37,709 nucleotides of DNA, taken from Paucibacter sp. PLA-PC-4. GTDB taxonomy: Bacteria; Pseudomonadota; Gammaproteobacteria; Burkholderiales; Burkholderiaceae_C. The notes beneath the pieces are model-generated. The model made no database searches and was not told where the DNA came from. It was given only the letters and a program-made list of their open reading frames with translations. The position numbers and the translations under genes were made by a program. The stretch lies in contig NZ_JAPFGP010000033.1 of NCBI RefSeq assembly GCF_026241155.1, forward strand, positions 1 to 37,709. Direction: 5' to 3'. Positions 25,520 to 35,589 of this stretch are shown piece by piece (within the stretch, counting starts at the first letter, position 1; every line of letters begins with the position of its first letter).

Positions 25520-26321
25520 GATCAGGCTTGACGATGGTTGGGACTGTCATGTCCATGTGTTCTCAGCATCGGCTGCCACGCTCGCGGGGCACTACCGCCC
25601 CGCCACCCGCGGTCTGGCCGAAATAGAAACCCATGCGGCACCGGCCGGTGTTGGCCACTTGGTGCTGGTGCAGCCCAGCGTCTATGGTTGCGACAACGCG
25701 GTGATGCTGCAGGCGTTGCAGGCCGCGCCCGGGAGGCATCGCGGCATTGCCGTCGTCGCGCCCGAGGTCGACGATGCCGAGCTGGACCTGCTGCACGCCG
25801 CCGGCGTGCGCGGCATTCGCTTCAACCGGGTCTCCCCGGTGGGTCGCAGCGCCGATCCCGCCGAGGCCTTGCTGAGTCTGACACCCAGGCTGCGCGAACG
25901 CGGCTGGCACGTGCAGTGGTATGTGGACCGCGCCGAGCTGGCGCAACTGGCCCGGCTGCAGGCTCAGACCGGCCTGATCTTCGTGCTCGACCATCTGGCC
26001 GGACTGATGGCCGACACGCCCGACACAGATCCGGCCTGGCACGCGCTGGAAGCTCTGGCACGGGGTGGCGCCTGGATCAAGCTCTCGGGCTGGTACCGGC
26101 TCAATGCACGGCCACCCTATGCCTTGATGCAGCCGCTGATCGCGCGGGTGGCCACGCTCTTCAAGACCCGCATGGTCTGGGGGTCGGACTGGCCGCACAC
26201 CAGCCTGGATCCGACCGACCCGCTGCCCTATGACGCGACCTGGGCTCCGGTGCTGCAGGCGCTGGGTAGCGAGCGCGCCGAGGCCGTTCGCAGCGACTAT
26301 GCGCAGACGCTCTACCGCTGA
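25500..26321 (+). CDS. Metal-dependent amidohydrolase, dicarboxylate-lactonase-like
   Basis: A TIM-barrel hydrolase of the amidohydrolase_2 group, similar in plan to 2-pyrone-4,6-dicarboxylate lactonase. It is 273 aa. Visible motifs are WDCHVHVF (metal HxH), a strand LVLVQPSVYGCDN, GVRGIRFN, LDHLAG, WIKLSGWYR and the C-terminal WGSDWPH with the catalytic Asp. GTG 25500 has AAGAG just upstream; GTG 25512 is an alternative. It overlaps the Bug receptor by 20 bp and, at its end, the convergent pbpC by 10 bp. It probably acts on the compound bound by the Bug receptor; the substrate is not known. Confidence 0.85.
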   Translation: MASPVNKIRLDDGWDCHVHVFSASAATLAGHYRPATRGLAEIETHAAPAGVGHLVLVQPSVYGCDNAVMLQALQAAPGRHRGIAVVAPEVDDAELDLLHAAGVRGIRFNRVSPVGRSADPAEALLSLTPRLRERGWHVQWYVDRAELAQLARLQAQTGLIFVLDHLAGLMADTPDTDPAWHALEALARGGAWIKLSGWYRLNARPPYALMQPLIARVATLFKTRMVWGSDWPHTSLDPTDPLPYDATWAPVLQALGSERAEAVRSDYAQTLYR

Positions 26322-28417
26322 GCGCCGGTGCTGGCGGTCTTCAGCGTCGCGCCGCGCACCTCGAACTTGATCGAGTGCAAGACCTGCCCCCGCGAGCCCA
26401 GCAGCTTGAGCTCATGCCTTCCCGGCCAAGGCGCCCAGCTGTGGCGGGCGCCGCGACCCAGGCGCTTGCCGTCCAGCATCCAGACACCGGGCTCGCCCTC
26501 GAAGCGGATCTTCTGCGCGGCCGGCGGGATGTCGGGGTCCAGCGCGTAGATCGCGCCATCGCGCGGATTGGCGATGCCGGCCATTTGCTGGGCCCCTTGC
26601 TGGGCGCTGGCGCGCATGCGGACTTGCTCGGTGCCGCGCACGAACCACTCCGGACGCACCGGCTCGCCGCCGGGCTCGAACGCCACGCTCTGGCGCAGCA
26701 GGCCCGCCGGCGCGGCCGGTGCCTTCGATGGCAGCTCGCGGTGCAGATAGGCCATCAGCGCCTGCCAAACGGGCGCGGCCCCGCTGATGCCGCTGACCCC
26801 ATGCATCGGCTCGCCGCCGGCATTGCCGACCCAGACGCCCACCGTGTAGCGCTCGCTGAAGCCGACGCACCAGTTGTCGCGCAGATCCTTGCTGGTACCG
26901 GTCTTGACGGCCGCAAAACCCCGCGTGGCCAGCTCGCTATCCAGGCCGAAAGTCAGCGCGCGCGCGCTGTTGTCGGCCAGCATGTCACTGACGATGAAGG
27001 CGCTGGCCGCGTCCGCGACGCGGCGCTGCGGGCGGCCGGGCACCGGGCCCCAGCGCCCGCCATTGGCCAGCGCACGGTAGGCATTGGTCAGGGCCAGCAA
27101 GCTCACGTCCGGGCTGCCCAGGGCCAGCGAATCGCCGTAGTAGCCGCCGCTCTCGGGAAGGGCCAGGCCCCAGCTGTTGAGGCGCTCGAACAAAGCGTCG
27201 GCGCCCAGCATCGCGCCCAGGCGCACAGCCGGCACGTTCAGGCTGTTGCCCAAGGCGGCGCGGGCGCTGACCCAGCCGCGAAAACTGCGGTCGTAGTTCT
27301 GCGGCAGATAAAGTCCGTGGCCGGTGCTGAGCTGGGCCGGCGAATCGTCCAGCAGGCTGGCGGCAGTGATCAAGCGCTTTTCCAGCGCCAGTTGGTAGAC
27401 AAAGGGCTTCAGGGTCGAGCCGGGCTGGCGCCGTGCCAGTACGAAGTCAAGTTCGGGCGCCGTTGACAGGCTGCCACCGCTGGAGCCGACCCAGGCCAGC
27501 ACCGCGCCGCTGGCGTTATCCAACACCAGGACCGCACCGTCTTCAACATTGCGCCCGCTGAGCTCTGCGAGTTGGCGCTTCAGGGTCGCGACGGCAAGGC
27601 GCTGCAAGCGGCCATCCAGGCTGCTTGGCTGCGCCGCCGGGCCGTCGGCGCGCAAGAACTGGCGCGCGTAGTGCGGCGCCAGTTGCTCGCCCAGAGGCAT
27701 GCCGGCGCGGCGTTGCAGCGCGGCCGTCAGCTGCCCCTCGACACCGGCGCAACTCAGGCCCTGCTCCTTGAGCACCGCGCAGGCGCGCTGGGCCACGACG
27801 GCTGGCTTGGCGTTCGGCGCGCGCAACAGCGACGCAGCGATCGCGCCCTCCTGCGCGTCGAGCCCGCCGGGCCGTTTGCCGAACAGGGTTTGCGACAGCG
27901 CCGCGATGCCGACCAGCTCGCCGCGAAACGGTGCGCTGTTCAGATAGGCCTCGAGAATCTGCGCCTTGCTCCAGCGCGCTTCCAGGCGCTTGGCACTGAA
28001 GGCCTGGCCCAATTTCTGAGTCGCACTGCGGCCCGTCGCCGGGCGCGCCAGGTCCGCATCCATCAGGCCGGCCAATTGCATCGTCAAGGTCGAGGCGCCA
28101 CGCGTGCGCTCGTTCCACAGATTACCCCAGGCGCTGGCCGCCACGGCACTCCAGTCCACGCCGCTGTGCTCATAAAAGCGCCGATCCTCGCTGAGCAGCA
28201 GGGCCTGCAACAGCGCCGGCGACATCTGCGCCAGCGGCACCCAGGGCAGCGCGCGCCGGTTCTTGTCCAGGCGCAAGCTCTGCAGCGGCTCGCCGTGGCG
28301 ATCCAGCAGCACAGGGTCCGAGACCTTGTGCGCGCTGCGGAACTCGGCAAAGCCGGGCAAGGCATGGGCCGCAGAGCCGCAGGCCAGCAAGACAGCGAGC
28401 AGCCAGCTCGGTTTCAA
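26312..28417 (-). CDS. pbpC: Penicillin-binding protein 1C
   Basis: Bifunctional peptidoglycan glycosyltransferase/transpeptidase-type protein of the inner membrane, facing the periplasm. It is 701 aa. It has an N-terminal signal anchor; a GT51 domain with E77 in SEDRRFYEHSG and RGASTLTMQ (106-114); and a transpeptidase domain with S334TLK, S392LN and K505TG. The C-terminal BiPBP_C domain starts at about residue 610. The TTG start overlaps the stop of the alpha-2-macroglobulin gene (TTGA), so the two are translated as a coupled pair, as in many proteobacteria where yfhM and pbpC are neighbours. Confidence 0.96.
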   Translation of the reverse strand: MKPSWLLAVLLACGSAAHALPGFAEFRSAHKVSDPVLLDRHGEPLQSLRLDKNRRALPWVPLAQMSPALLQALLLSEDRRFYEHSGVDWSAVAASAWGNLWNERTRGASTLTMQLAGLMDADLARPATGRSATQKLGQAFSAKRLEARWSKAQILEAYLNSAPFRGELVGIAALSQTLFGKRPGGLDAQEGAIAASLLRAPNAKPAVVAQRACAVLKEQGLSCAGVEGQLTAALQRRAGMPLGEQLAPHYARQFLRADGPAAQPSSLDGRLQRLAVATLKRQLAELSGRNVEDGAVLVLDNASGAVLAWVGSSGGSLSTAPELDFVLARRQPGSTLKPFVYQLALEKRLITAASLLDDSPAQLSTGHGLYLPQNYDRSFRGWVSARAALGNSLNVPAVRLGAMLGADALFERLNSWGLALPESGGYYGDSLALGSPDVSLLALTNAYRALANGGRWGPVPGRPQRRVADAASAFIVSDMLADNSARALTFGLDSELATRGFAAVKTGTSKDLRDNWCVGFSERYTVGVWVGNAGGEPMHGVSGISGAAPVWQALMAYLHRELPSKAPAAPAGLLRQSVAFEPGGEPVRPEWFVRGTEQVRMRASAQQGAQQMAGIANPRDGAIYALDPDIPPAAQKIRFEGEPGVWMLDGKRLGRGARHSWAPWPGRHELKLLGSRGQVLHSIKFEVRGATLKTASTGAQR

Positions 28418-31400
28418 GGCCCGACCTCCAGCGCGGCATTGGGAAGCTCGCCAAAGCTGTCGGGCGCGTACATGGCCTCGACCCGGGTCGGCGGCATCTG
28501 GAAGCGGCCCGCATTATTGAGCCTGACCGTGTACTCAATCACATGCTTGCCGCGCGGCAGAAACTCGTAATAGCCGCGCCAAGCCTCGAAGCCTCGCTCC
28601 TCATAGGCGGTCCAGGCCGTCCCTTCGCGACGCTCACCCTGAACCGCGATACCGGACTGTCCGCCCAGGCCCGAGCCGAGAATCGTCGCGCCGCCGGGCA
28701 CCGGGTCGGACAGCACCACCCAGCTCATATCGGCCTGGGCGTCCAGCTCCATGCGCACCCGCACAACATCGCCCCGGCTCCACTGGCCCTTGGTCTTCTG
28801 CTCAATGGGCTGCAGCGAGCGGGTGACGCGGTAGCCCGAGTTCAGCGCCGCCTTCAACGGAATGGCGGCCAGGCTTTGCACAGTCATCCAGGGCTTGCCG
28901 CTGCCCTGCTGCTCGACGTTGAGCGTGGCGGCCGGCTCCGCAGGCCAGGGCAGCAGCAGCGCCCCGCCCTCGGCCCGCGCCGCCCAGTCCAGGCTCAGGC
29001 TCGTGCCGCCCAGGCTGGCCACGGTCTTGCCAGTGGGTTTGCCGGCCTCAAAGCGTGCGGCAAATTTCTCCAGCGCCAGCACACCCCAGAGATTGGCCGT
29101 GGTCGTGGACCAGGCACCGCGTTGCTGGCGACCCAGCGCGCCCTGCAGCAGGCGCGGCAGCTCCTCCTTCCAGCTCGGCTCATTGAGCACGGCCAGAATC
29201 AGCCGCGCCGCATTGCCGTCCGCGCTGTCCATCAGCCACCAGGCATCGCTGACCTCGTTGCTGAACTTCAGCGTGCTGCCGGCATAGCTGAGGCGCCCGC
29301 GCAGCTGGGCCTGGGCCTCGGCCAGGCGCTTGTCGCGCTCGGGTGCGGCGCTGATGCGCTGGTGGATCAGCAGCCAGTCGATCAGCGCGGCAGTCGGCCA
29401 GCTCGACACATTGCGCGCATCCACCGTGGACAGCATGCGCGCATGAGCCCGGCCATAGCGCGACAAGGCCTCCAGCGCGGCCAGGCGACGCAGCTCCAAA
29501 TCCGGCGTGGGCGACCAGGTCTGGCGCGCAATACGGCCCTCGACGAAGGCCGTCAGCCCGTCCAGCATGGCCGTGCGCGCCTGCTCGGGCAAGATCTGAC
29601 CCGCCTCATGGCTGGCCGACAGCAGATAAGCCGTCAGCCTGTCGCTGCCGCGCGGTGCCGCGTCGGCACTGGGCGGGAAGTAGCTGGCCAGGCCTTCGGC
29701 GTCAAGATAGGTCGGCAGCCGCGCCATCAAGGCCTGCCACTGCTTGTCGTCCTGCAGGCCCAGGGCCTTGGAGCCGAGCTGCTCCAAGCAGGTGTAAGGA
29801 TAGCTCTCGAAGAAGCGGCGCAGGCCCGGCAGGGCGCCGGTCAGGCGTGGCTGCAGCGCGATATTGAGACCGCCCTGCTTGATGCCCGTCGCCGGCAAAG
29901 CATCGGCCGGCGCGGCCACCGGCAGGCTCAAGCGCCCCTCAAGCTGCGCCAGGCTGGCCTGCAAGACGCGCACCGGCACGGCCGGCACCACCGCCTGGGT
30001 GAACTTCATGCGGTCGCGGGCCGCCCCGCTGGCGCCGCCCTGCTCCACCACCTCTGCCTCCCAGCCCAGGCTGAACGCACCGGCCGGGACGGTGACCGGC
30101 CACTGCAGCTCGCGCGCGGCGCCAGCCGCAAGAGTCAGGTCTTGCGGCGGCAGGGCCAGCGGCGTGCGCGTGATGGCCTGCGCTGCGCTGTTCACGGTGC
30201 CGGCCAAGCTGGTACGCAGCTTCATCTCCCGACCGGTGGTGTTGCGCACCGTCAGCATGGCCTGAAACTGGTCGCCCTCGCGCACCAGCGGCGGCAGGCC
30301 GGACAAGAGCTGCAGGTCCTGCGTGACCCGCACTGTGGCCGCGCCGCTGCCGAATTTCTGCGCGCCAGCGTCGGCAACAGCCACCAGTCGGAAGCTGCTC
30401 AGCGAATCGTTCAGCGGCACCTCGATCAGGGCTTCGCCCTTGGCATCGAGCTGGACGCTGGGTTTCCAAAGCAGCAAGGTGTCGAACAGCTCGCGCGTGC
30501 CACCGCGCCCGCCGCCGCCACCAGCCGCGACGGCCTTGCGGCCATAGTGGCGTCGGCCGATGATTTCGCTCTGAGCGCTTGCGGTCTGCACGCCCCAGCT
30601 GCGCTGCTGCAGCATCGCGGTGAGCAGATCCCAGCTGCTATTGGGGCGCAACGCCAGCAAGCCTTCGTCGACAGCGGCAAAGGCCAGCTCGGCGCCGGCC
30701 AGCGGCTTGCCGTCTTGGCTGACCTTGATGCGCGCCTGCACAGTCTGGCGCACGCCGTACTGCGGCTTGTCGGTCGTCACCGCGACCTGCAGTTGGTGCT
30801 CGGCCAGCCCCACCTGCAGACTGGCGACGCCGAGTTTGAAGGCCGGCTTGGACAGGTCGACCATGGCCGTGGGCGCCTGATAGTCGCGGCTGGCACGCCA
30901 GTCGCGCCACCAGTCGCGCGGCGCCTTCCATCCCCAGCTAAAGAAGGAGTACCAAGGCACATCGCGGATGCGGCCTCGCAGCGCCAGCACCGAGACATAG
31001 ACGTTGGGCGCCCAGGCCTTGCTGATTTTGATCTCGACGGTCGGATCGTCGCCGCGCAGCTGCACGATCTGGGTGTCGAGAATGCCCTCGCGCTCGATCG
31101 CCACCAGGGCCGTGGCCTCGCGAAAGGGCATGCGCACCTGCAGGCGCGCGGTCTCGCCGGGAGCGTAGGCCCGCTTCTCGGGCAGCACATCGATGCGGTC
31201 GTCATTGTCCTGCGCAAACCAGAGCTCGCCCTGGCCGGTGATCCAAACGCCGGTGGCGGCCTGGGCCGAGCGACCGTCACCGTCCTTGGCGGACGCGATC
31301 AAATCGATCTGGCCGGCCGTATCCAGTGCGGCCTCGCACTGCAGCAGGCCCTTGGCATCGCTCGTGCCGCCGCAGACCTCGCCCAGGTCCTTGAGCTCGT

Positions 31401-34290
31401 TGCGGTTGTCGTAGGCATAGAAGCCGCCGACCATGCGCTTGCGGCTGCTGATAGTCTGCGTCAGGCGTGCGCGCACCGCGATCTTCTGGCCGGCGAGTGG
31501 CTTGCCGGCTGTGTCGAGCGCGACCACCTTGAAGCTCACCTTGCCGCGGTTGCTGGCCCAAGAGCTCGCTTTCAGGCCCAGCACCAGCTTGGAGGGCCAC
31601 AGCGGCAGCAACTGGGCTGCGGTCTGCAGCTCGCCGTTGGGGTCGTTGAAGCTTACCTCGGTCAGCAGCTCGCTGGGCTGCTCCAGCTTGGGCAAGGCCT
31701 TCAGTACGATGCTGGCCGCCCCCTGGCGGTCGGTTGTGAAGGCCAACTTGTCAGCCACCAGCTTGGCATCGCGCTGAGCCGAGGGTTCTTCTGCGTCCTC
31801 GTCAGCGCCGGGCTGCGAAGGGTCGCCGGGCGGCTGGAAGTTGAAGTCCTCATAGCCCGGGAAGGCGACGCCGCGCGGCTTCAGCAGTGCGCTCACTCGC
31901 AGCGGCGTAGCGGCCATGCCGCCGCCCGAGAGATAGTTCAGCTGTGCGCCGATCTGCAACTCCGCAGGCGCCACAAGAACACCTTTGGGTGCGGACAGGC
32001 GCGCCTCGACCAGGGGCACGCGGAACTCCTCGACCCGGAAGTCCCCGGCCGGCCAGCTGCGCCGCTGGCTGCTGTCCGCGCCCTCTCGCTCCAGCTCCAG
32101 CCGGTACACGCCCAGCTTGGCGGCGGGCGGGATGTTCCAGCTGGAGGCCGCGCTGCGGCTGCCTTCCCATTGCAGCGGCTGGACGAACTCCTGGCCGCTG
32201 CCTTCGTGCGTGATCTTCAGGCGGGTGGGTAGTTGCTCGGGCCTGGCCAGACTCAGACCCAGGCCGGTCTCGATGCGGAAGAAGTGCTTCATCGACACGG
32301 TTTCGCCGGCGCGCAGCAGGCTGCGGTCCAGCACTGTGTGGGCGCGGGCGTCGGCCGCAGCACCGCGTGCCGTCGGCACATTGAAGCGCCAGGACTCGAT
32401 GCCACGGTTCCAGTTGCTAAACACAAAAGCCATGTCCTCGGCCTTGCGGGCCGTGACGAAAAAGCCGTATTCACCCTCGCATCGCTGCCCGCGCGGCATC
32501 TCCAGCGCCTGCGGCACGGTGGCCAAGCCTTGCGCATCGGTCTTACCCACCCACAGGCGCTGGCCACGGCAGTCGTTCACGGCCACCTCGGCGCCGGCGA
32601 CGGGACGGCCGCGGTCCAGGCTGGTGACCCAGACCAGGCTGTTCTCGCGGCCCCACTTGAAATGCACGCCCAGATTGGTCACCAGCACGCCGGTGCGCAC
32701 ATACATGGGCGCGGCCTTGTCCAGCAAGGCCCGGCCCAGACGCGGCGAGCTCAGCTCCACCAGGTGGTAGCCGGCCGTGCTGATCGGCAGCGCGATCACC
32801 TCGAACGGGCGCGCGCCCTTGCCCTGTGCCAGCACCGGCAGATCCAGACGCTGGGCGCTGGCGTCCTGTTCCAGCATCGCGACCTCGCGGGTGGCGACAT
32901 AGCGATCGACCTTGCGGCTGATGGTCTGGCCCCGGCTATTGGTCTCGCTGTGCGTCTCGGTCCATTGCGAGGACGGCAGGCCCAGCTCGCGCGCCGGCAA
33001 CTGGGACTCATGCCATCGCTTGACACGCAAGTAGGCTGCCAACACTTCGGCGTCGGTGTTCAGGCGCTTGATGCGGACCTGGCCGGCCGTGCTGCCAAGC
33101 GCTGGTCCAGATGCCTGCCCGGGGGCCAGGTCTTGCTGCACATGGCGCATCGTGATCGGCAGCAGGGCAGGCCCCTCGGCCTCGCGTTCGATCACACCAA
33201 AGGGCGCGGCCGCGAACTTGGCGATCGGCGGCGCGCCGCCAGTGGCGACCTTGAGCGGAAAGCTGGCCGCATTGCTGAGGCCGCGGCCGCTGGCGTCCTT
33301 CAGGCCAGCGGGCAACTCAAGCGTAAAGCTGGCGTTCTCGGCCAAGGGGGTCGGGAAACGGATCTCGCTGGTCTCGGGCGATTTGTCGTCCTTGTCGGAC
33401 TGCGGCGCGATGGCCGCGCCGCTGGCGGGCTTGAGCCTAGCCTGCATCGCCAGCGCGCGCGGCACCGGCTCGGAAAAGCGCAGCGACAGCGGCCGTATCG
33501 GCAGGCAAGGCGCACCGGCACGCTCACGCTCGCAGCTGAACTCTGCAGTCAGCGGCTCGCGCACCCGGTAGTCCAAACGCTGCTCGGCACGGGTCAGCAG
33601 TTGCGGGTTCAGCGCCGAGGCAATACCTGGCCCCCAGACCAGTTGCACCTTGGCGCCGGGCGGCAGCGGTCGCTGGCAGGCCAGCAGCAACCAGCGGTCC
33701 GCTGCCTTGGACGCAATGCGCCGGGCCTTGAGCACGGCCTCGCGCGGCGCACCGGCAACAACCCTGACCGGCAGACGCTCGCCGATGCCCTCAGCCTCAC
33801 ACCAGGCCTGGCGATTCACACTGGCCTCGGTGACCGGGCCGGTCAACTGAAGCAGGAAGTTCTGCTCCTCCTCGATCTGGCTGCCGGCCCAGGGCTCGGT
33901 CTGCACGATGCTAGGCGCGCCCGTGTTGAAGCCGAATTCGCGCGGGCCGCTGAGCTCACCGCTGAGCGGCTTGAACTCGGCGCGCAGCTCGATCTTGCAG
34001 CGCGCGCCTGCCGGCAGCGGCTCGTTCAGGTCGAACAACCATTCGCTGGCGCTGGACCAGCGGCCGCTGCCGGACAAGGCTGGCAAGCCCTCGCAGACCA
34101 GCCGTGCCGGGTCGGGCAAACGCGGATCGCCCTGCTGGACCACGGCCTGCGAGAACTTCAGCCGCAGCTGGCGGGCCTGTGCCACCTCCCCCTGCGGACT
34201 GACCGCCGTGACGCTGGCGGCCCCGGCCGCCAGCGACGCGAACACCGACAGACTTAGCGCCAGCCACGGTTTCAACACAGTACTTTTCAT
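28414..34290 (-). CDS. yfhM: Bacterial alpha-2-macroglobulin with thioester motif
   Basis: Periplasmic protease trap thought to protect the envelope against host or competitor proteases, working beside PBP1C repair. It is 1958 aa. ATG 34290 has GGGAGG 4 nt upstream and is followed by a signal peptide (KPWLALSLSVFASLAAGAAS) without an obvious lipobox cysteine. Macroglobulin-like beta domains fill the first 1200 residues, with the A2M_N region near SLVWVTSLDRGRPVAGAEV. The family motif SFRLVAVADAGAQKFGSG follows. The thioester CLEQ starts at C1501 within YPYTCLEQLGSK, then the alpha-toroid. It is the first gene of the operon with pbpC. Large frames on the opposite strand are shadows. Confidence 0.95.
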   Translation of the reverse strand: MKSTVLKPWLALSLSVFASLAAGAASVTAVSPQGEVAQARQLRLKFSQAVVQQGDPRLPDPARLVCEGLPALSGSGRWSSASEWLFDLNEPLPAGARCKIELRAEFKPLSGELSGPREFGFNTGAPSIVQTEPWAGSQIEEEQNFLLQLTGPVTEASVNRQAWCEAEGIGERLPVRVVAGAPREAVLKARRIASKAADRWLLLACQRPLPPGAKVQLVWGPGIASALNPQLLTRAEQRLDYRVREPLTAEFSCERERAGAPCLPIRPLSLRFSEPVPRALAMQARLKPASGAAIAPQSDKDDKSPETSEIRFPTPLAENASFTLELPAGLKDASGRGLSNAASFPLKVATGGAPPIAKFAAAPFGVIEREAEGPALLPITMRHVQQDLAPGQASGPALGSTAGQVRIKRLNTDAEVLAAYLRVKRWHESQLPARELGLPSSQWTETHSETNSRGQTISRKVDRYVATREVAMLEQDASAQRLDLPVLAQGKGARPFEVIALPISTAGYHLVELSSPRLGRALLDKAAPMYVRTGVLVTNLGVHFKWGRENSLVWVTSLDRGRPVAGAEVAVNDCRGQRLWVGKTDAQGLATVPQALEMPRGQRCEGEYGFFVTARKAEDMAFVFSNWNRGIESWRFNVPTARGAAADARAHTVLDRSLLRAGETVSMKHFFRIETGLGLSLARPEQLPTRLKITHEGSGQEFVQPLQWEGSRSAASSWNIPPAAKLGVYRLELEREGADSSQRRSWPAGDFRVEEFRVPLVEARLSAPKGVLVAPAELQIGAQLNYLSGGGMAATPLRVSALLKPRGVAFPGYEDFNFQPPGDPSQPGADEDAEEPSAQRDAKLVADKLAFTTDRQGAASIVLKALPKLEQPSELLTEVSFNDPNGELQTAAQLLPLWPSKLVLGLKASSWASNRGKVSFKVVALDTAGKPLAGQKIAVRARLTQTISSRKRMVGGFYAYDNRNELKDLGEVCGGTSDAKGLLQCEAALDTAGQIDLIASAKDGDGRSAQAATGVWITGQGELWFAQDNDDRIDVLPEKRAYAPGETARLQVRMPFREATALVAIEREGILDTQIVQLRGDDPTVEIKISKAWAPNVYVSVLALRGRIRDVPWYSFFSWGWKAPRDWWRDWRASRDYQAPTAMVDLSKPAFKLGVASLQVGLAEHQLQVAVTTDKPQYGVRQTVQARIKVSQDGKPLAGAELAFAAVDEGLLALRPNSSWDLLTAMLQQRSWGVQTASAQSEIIGRRHYGRKAVAAGGGGGRGGTRELFDTLLLWKPSVQLDAKGEALIEVPLNDSLSSFRLVAVADAGAQKFGSGAATVRVTQDLQLLSGLPPLVREGDQFQAMLTVRNTTGREMKLRTSLAGTVNSAAQAITRTPLALPPQDLTLAAGAARELQWPVTVPAGAFSLGWEAEVVEQGGASGAARDRMKFTQAVVPAVPVRVLQASLAQLEGRLSLPVAAPADALPATGIKQGGLNIALQPRLTGALPGLRRFFESYPYTCLEQLGSKALGLQDDKQWQALMARLPTYLDAEGLASYFPPSADAAPRGSDRLTAYLLSASHEAGQILPEQARTAMLDGLTAFVEGRIARQTWSPTPDLELRRLAALEALSRYGRAHARMLSTVDARNVSSWPTAALIDWLLIHQRISAAPERDKRLAEAQAQLRGRLSYAGSTLKFSNEVSDAWWLMDSADGNAARLILAVLNEPSWKEELPRLLQGALGRQQRGAWSTTTANLWGVLALEKFAARFEAGKPTGKTVASLGGTSLSLDWAARAEGGALLLPWPAEPAATLNVEQQGSGKPWMTVQSLAAIPLKAALNSGYRVTRSLQPIEQKTKGQWSRGDVVRVRMELDAQADMSWVVLSDPVPGGATILGSGLGGQSGIAVQGERREGTAWTAYEERGFEAWRGYYEFLPRGKHVIEYTVRLNNAGRFQMPPTRVEAMYAPDSFGELPNAALEVGP

Positions 34291-34351
34291 CTGCCCTCCC
34301 AGGCCATGCCATTGCACGGAAGTCTAGGACAGGCGATGTTGCCCAGGCGTG

Positions 34352-35443
34352 CTATTTGGTGAGCTTGCCCTGCACGCCGTCGACAAACCAGTTCATCGTC
34401 GCGATGGCCGGGTCGCTCATCGCCCCGCTGGCCTGACGGATCTGTCCTTCGTTATCGACCAGCCTGCCCGAGAATGGCTGGAAACGGCCGAGCACGATAT
34501 CGTGGCGGCGCTGCTCCAGCAGCGCCCGCGTGCTCTTGCCGACCGAGGGATGGACGGCACTGAGTTGCACCATGCCGTCCTTGAGCCCACCCCAGACCGG
34601 TTGCGGCTGCCAGCGGCCGACGCTGGCCGCCTGGGTGACCCGCGTGTAGTAGCCGCCCCAGTGATGGGTGACCGCCGCCAGCTGCGCGGTCGGAGCAAAG
34701 CGTCGCATATCGCTGGTGTAGGCGATCAGCTTGACACCCTTTTCTTCGGCAGCCTGTGGCACGGCGGGCGAGCCGCTGTGGTTGGTCAGCACGTCGGCGC
34801 CCTGGTTGATCAGAGTCAGCGCGGCCTCGCGTTCACGCGGGGGGTCATACCAGGCGTTCAGCCAGATGACCTTGACCTGTGCTTTGGGGTTGACAGCCCG
34901 CATGCCCAAGGTGAAGGCGTTGATGCCCTGCACAACCTCGGGCAAGGCAAACCCGGCCACATAGCCCGCCACACCGCTGCGGCTGCTCTTGCCCGCCAAC
35001 AGGCCGGCCAGGTAGCGCCCCTCATAGAAACGGGCGTTGTAGGTGTTGAGATTGGGGGCCGTCTTGTAGCCGCCCGCATGCTCGATCTTCAGCGACGGAA
35101 AGTCCGCCGCCACGCGCAGCGCCGGCTCCAGATAGCCAAAGCTGGTCGCAAAAATCAATGTATGGCCCTGGGCGGCCAGATCGCGCATCACGCGCTCGGC
35201 GTCGGCCCCCTCGGCCACACCCTCTACGGCCGTGGTCTTGATCCCCAGGTCCTTCTCGAGCGCACGGCGCCCCAGCTCATGCTGGTAGGTCCAGCCGGCA
35301 TCTCCAATAGGGCTGACGTAGACAAAACCTACTTTAGGCACATCGCCCGCCGCGCTGGGCACAGCCAGCAACGACACTGACGCGAACGAGAGACAGGGCA
35401 AGGCCGTGGCTAGCCTGCGTATTTTAGAAGTGACGCTCTTCAT
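34352..35443 (-). CDS. BMP-family ABC transporter substrate-binding protein
   Basis: Periplasmic receptor of the basic-membrane-protein family (PF02608), which binds purine nucleosides or related compounds. It is 363 aa. ATG 35443 has GGAG 5 nt upstream, then a signal peptide (LATALPCLSFASVSLLAVPS). The BMP body shows VGFVYVSPIGDAGWTYQHEL, FATSFGYLEPALRVAADFP, RFYEGRYLAGLLAGKSS, YVAGFALPEVVQGINAFTLG and GADVLTNHSGSPAVPQAAEE. It is divergent from an AraC regulator and near an adenine deaminase, which suggests purine uptake and salvage. The ATPase and permease genes are not in the window. Confidence 0.93.
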   Translation of the reverse strand: MKSVTSKIRRLATALPCLSFASVSLLAVPSAAGDVPKVGFVYVSPIGDAGWTYQHELGRRALEKDLGIKTTAVEGVAEGADAERVMRDLAAQGHTLIFATSFGYLEPALRVAADFPSLKIEHAGGYKTAPNLNTYNARFYEGRYLAGLLAGKSSRSGVAGYVAGFALPEVVQGINAFTLGMRAVNPKAQVKVIWLNAWYDPPREREAALTLINQGADVLTNHSGSPAVPQAAEEKGVKLIAYTSDMRRFAPTAQLAAVTHHWGGYYTRVTQAASVGRWQPQPVWGGLKDGMVQLSAVHPSVGKSTRALLEQRRHDIVLGRFQPFSGRLVDNEGQIRQASGAMSDPAIATMNWFVDGVQGKLTK

Positions 35444-35589
35444 GATGACTCCGAGGGTGAATGGCCAGGGCGGCGCCCGGCCAGCCACTATTGTCGTCGC
35501 AGAGATGGCGCAGCCTGGGGCGCGAGACCGCATACTTGCGCCCCATAGCATCAGCAGCAACAGCCTGCGCAGCACAGGATTCGTTCGAC

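Noticed and set aside
28543-34257. Very long plus-strand frames (up to 1229 codons) opposite the alpha-2-macroglobulin gene
   Set aside because: Antisense shadows caused by high GC at third codon positions; low-complexity Ala/Arg/Gln/Gly composition and no domains.
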